From positions 1-64,000 of the forward strand of contig JAHDVF020000867.1 of assembly GCA_022606425.2 (NCBI GenBank): a DNA stretch of 64,000 nt, given 5' to 3'. Of the stretch, positions 62,711 through 64,000 are shown in pieces (within the stretch, counting starts at the first letter, position 1; each line of letters starts with the position of its first letter). This DNA comes from Lepidostoma basale (taxonomy: Eukaryota; Arthropoda; Insecta; Trichoptera; Lepidostomatidae). Under the pieces are notes generated by a model. The model made no database searches. It saw only the letters and a program-made list of their open reading frames with translations, and was not told where the DNA came from. Both the position numbers and the translations under genes were made by a program.

Positions 62711-62719
62711 TAATGGATT

Positions 62720-62875
62720 ACCGAGCCAAGCGAATAGACCCCCCTGGCCCGTTGGACAAACAAAATGACGTACGTGTAAAGTCTTTCACGAAAGCTCCAA
62801 TGAACGAGTCACGTAGTAAAACGAATGGATGACGTAATTAAACAAGTACTTTAGATACCGTATTGGCATATCAAT
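62720..62875. other. No feature recognised
   Basis: Short mixed spacer between the MITE and the next repeat. Confidence 0.3.
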
Positions 62876-62879
62876 GAAG

Positions 62880-63110
62880 CTTGGACTTGGATCTTCTGGC
62901 TTACAGAGGTTCAGCTCTAATGGCTATTCCTCTTACGTCTGTAGGAAACATTGTTGGAATGCGATTTGGTAGTTGTTTTATGATGGGGCTAAATGTATGG
63001 CCCGGAGTGTTCCTCCGAAAGAGGGCGAGGGGGGATTTAGGGTTTATGATATGATCTATTATATATAAATCCAACCAAACCGAGTTCGTGAACACTTATC
63101 ATCTCTACGG
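62880..63110 (-). repeat. Unclassified repeat, copy 2
   Basis: The inverse of 62885-62960 matches 10010-10095 (CAACAATGTTTCCTACAGAC, GTAAGAGGAATAGCCAT). The 64-codon minus ORF at 62901-63095 covers it, and its stop aligns with a stop in the other copy, but I recognise no domain. Confidence 0.5.
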
Positions 63111-63129
63111 ATTTGACCTTAATACTTTT

Positions 63130-63700
63130 GATAAGTATATTTATTTAGCTAAATTATTATATGAACCTCTCAAACAAGTTCGGGGCTTCGATTCTTAATT
63201 TCTTTTGGTGGCTCAACTGTCGCCAAGATGATTAACCGACTTGTACAGTTACCTGTAGGATTATGGTGCGTTACAGGAGAAGATAAACGGATGTTGACTC
63301 TAGGATTTTTAACCCCAGAATAACAATGTTATCCTTCGTTCTTATTTTACCTATACCGTTTATTCAATTATTCTTCATTTAATCTCGTTCATGATAAATT
63401 CATCCTCTATCCACGGTACTCGACCCAGTTTAAAAGTATGTTTTAATTTTATTCATATCAAAGTCTACAAACAACTTAATTTAATTATTGAACTTAGCTA
63501 TACATATGGTTTTATCATGAATTAAACATCGATAAATATAAAACACGTATTAGAAATTCAAAAAAATACCCACGTAACTTATTAATACACATCCTGCCCG
63601 CGCAACAGTTCCGCAGGAATGAACTTACGCGTCACTTTTCTTTCGGAATCATTCAAGGTGTGCAAGTGTATTAAGAACGGTTCCTAGATCATCATAGTTA
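63130..63700. other. No feature recognised
   Basis: AT-rich sequence; nothing recognised. Confidence 0.3.
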
Positions 63701-63704
63701 TGTA

Positions 63705-63885
63705 TTATGAACAACTTTATGAAAGGCCACATTCGAAGTCGGAACAATCGACGTGCGTGCATGGTACGATGTATGAATGTAGAGGAAGCCCGAGAGGTAT
63801 GCCAGGACAGGCCAGTGTAGCGATCCATCCTCTTTGCCTACCCTTCCGGGGAAATGGCGTGATGGTTAGTTAGTTAGTTAGTTAG
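63705..63885 (+). pseudogene. TTAG-LINE 3' fragment with five-unit tail
   Basis: GHIRSRNNRRACMVRCMNVE, EAREVCQDRPV, then CGATCCATCCTCTTTGCCTA, CCCTTCCGGGGAAATGGCGT and GATGGTTAGTTAGTTAGTTA. Subfamily B. Long tail and good codon preservation suggest a young insertion. Confidence 0.8.
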
Positions 63886-63889
63886 TTAT

Positions 63890-64000
63890 GAAAGGATGCT
63901 GGGTTTGTTTGAACGTATGAACGCATAGATGAAGAAATGATTATTAATAATAATACGATAACAATGTAAATGGAGTATGTAGTCGAGGATGGCCGTGGAA
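63890..64000 (+). pseudogene. TTAG-LINE fragment running off the window
   Basis: LGLFERMNA-MKK then, after an AT-rich insertion, SSRGWPW. This corresponds to the WFGHMERMDE...SGRGRPR region. It follows directly on the previous copy's tail, so one LINE has inserted in or beside another. Confidence 0.5.

Overview
This is eukaryotic, AT-rich, non-coding DNA. The LINE, SINE and intron grammar points to an arthropod, most likely an insect. I see no rRNA, no functional tRNA gene, no CRISPR array, no operon and no intact protein-coding gene. The window looks like a large intron or gene desert filled with layers of dead mobile elements.

The commonest occupant is one LINE family, called here the TTAG-LINE. 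It has about 23 5'-truncated copies on both strands. Each carries the end of a reverse transcriptase (YADD, YLGS and YGSEAW motifs) and a basic GRPRKTWHDQ tail. The 3' end is a CCCC-UUC-GGGG hairpin followed by (TTAG)n, or (TTTG)n in a minority. The best copies are at 2867-3940, 12626-13490, 16955-18006, 21888-22514 and 51555-52230. A non-coding element with three copies (1802-2135, 13838-14620, 42600-43545) carries the same 3' end and is probably its passenger. A jockey-like LINE (35282-36515 and four fragments), several other LINE lineages seen only as C-terminal ends, a tRNA-derived SINE (three copies), a pogo-like MITE, an 831-bp TIR element, one hAT-like end and a possible solo LTR complete the mobile fraction.

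The most unusual component is a set of fold-back repeats whose arms contain hammerhead-ribozyme motifs (CUGANGA, stem II, GAAAC-NN-GUH). About two dozen sites fall into several sequence families, often as inverted pairs making near-perfect palindromes. One abundant family has U3 and A8 replacing the catalytic-core pair C3-G8, a change that would keep the pair. Hammerheads with this tiny stem III are known from Penelope-like retroelements, but no Penelope reverse transcriptase or GIY-YIG ORF is visible here. Several palindromes are split by later LINE insertions with clean target-site duplications, so insertion order can be read.

Host-gene signal is sparse. There is a candidate 53-nt exon at 25801-25853 with strong splice sites and a rebuilt donor at its first base, as in recursive-splicing exons. 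There is also a frameshifted SET/MYND (SMYD4-like) fragment at 19397-19773 abutting a LINE copy, and a decayed helix-turn-helix remnant near 54.1-54.27 kb. GC-richer, apparently single-copy islands (about 4.7-6.6, 16.0-16.85, 20.35-20.65, 28.9-29.0, 36.6-37.5 and 44.3-44.5 kb) may hold regulatory DNA, but I cannot assign functions.

All family assignments were made by eye from translated motifs. LINE clade names are tentative, and boundaries are good to a few bases where a target duplication is given and to tens of bases elsewhere.
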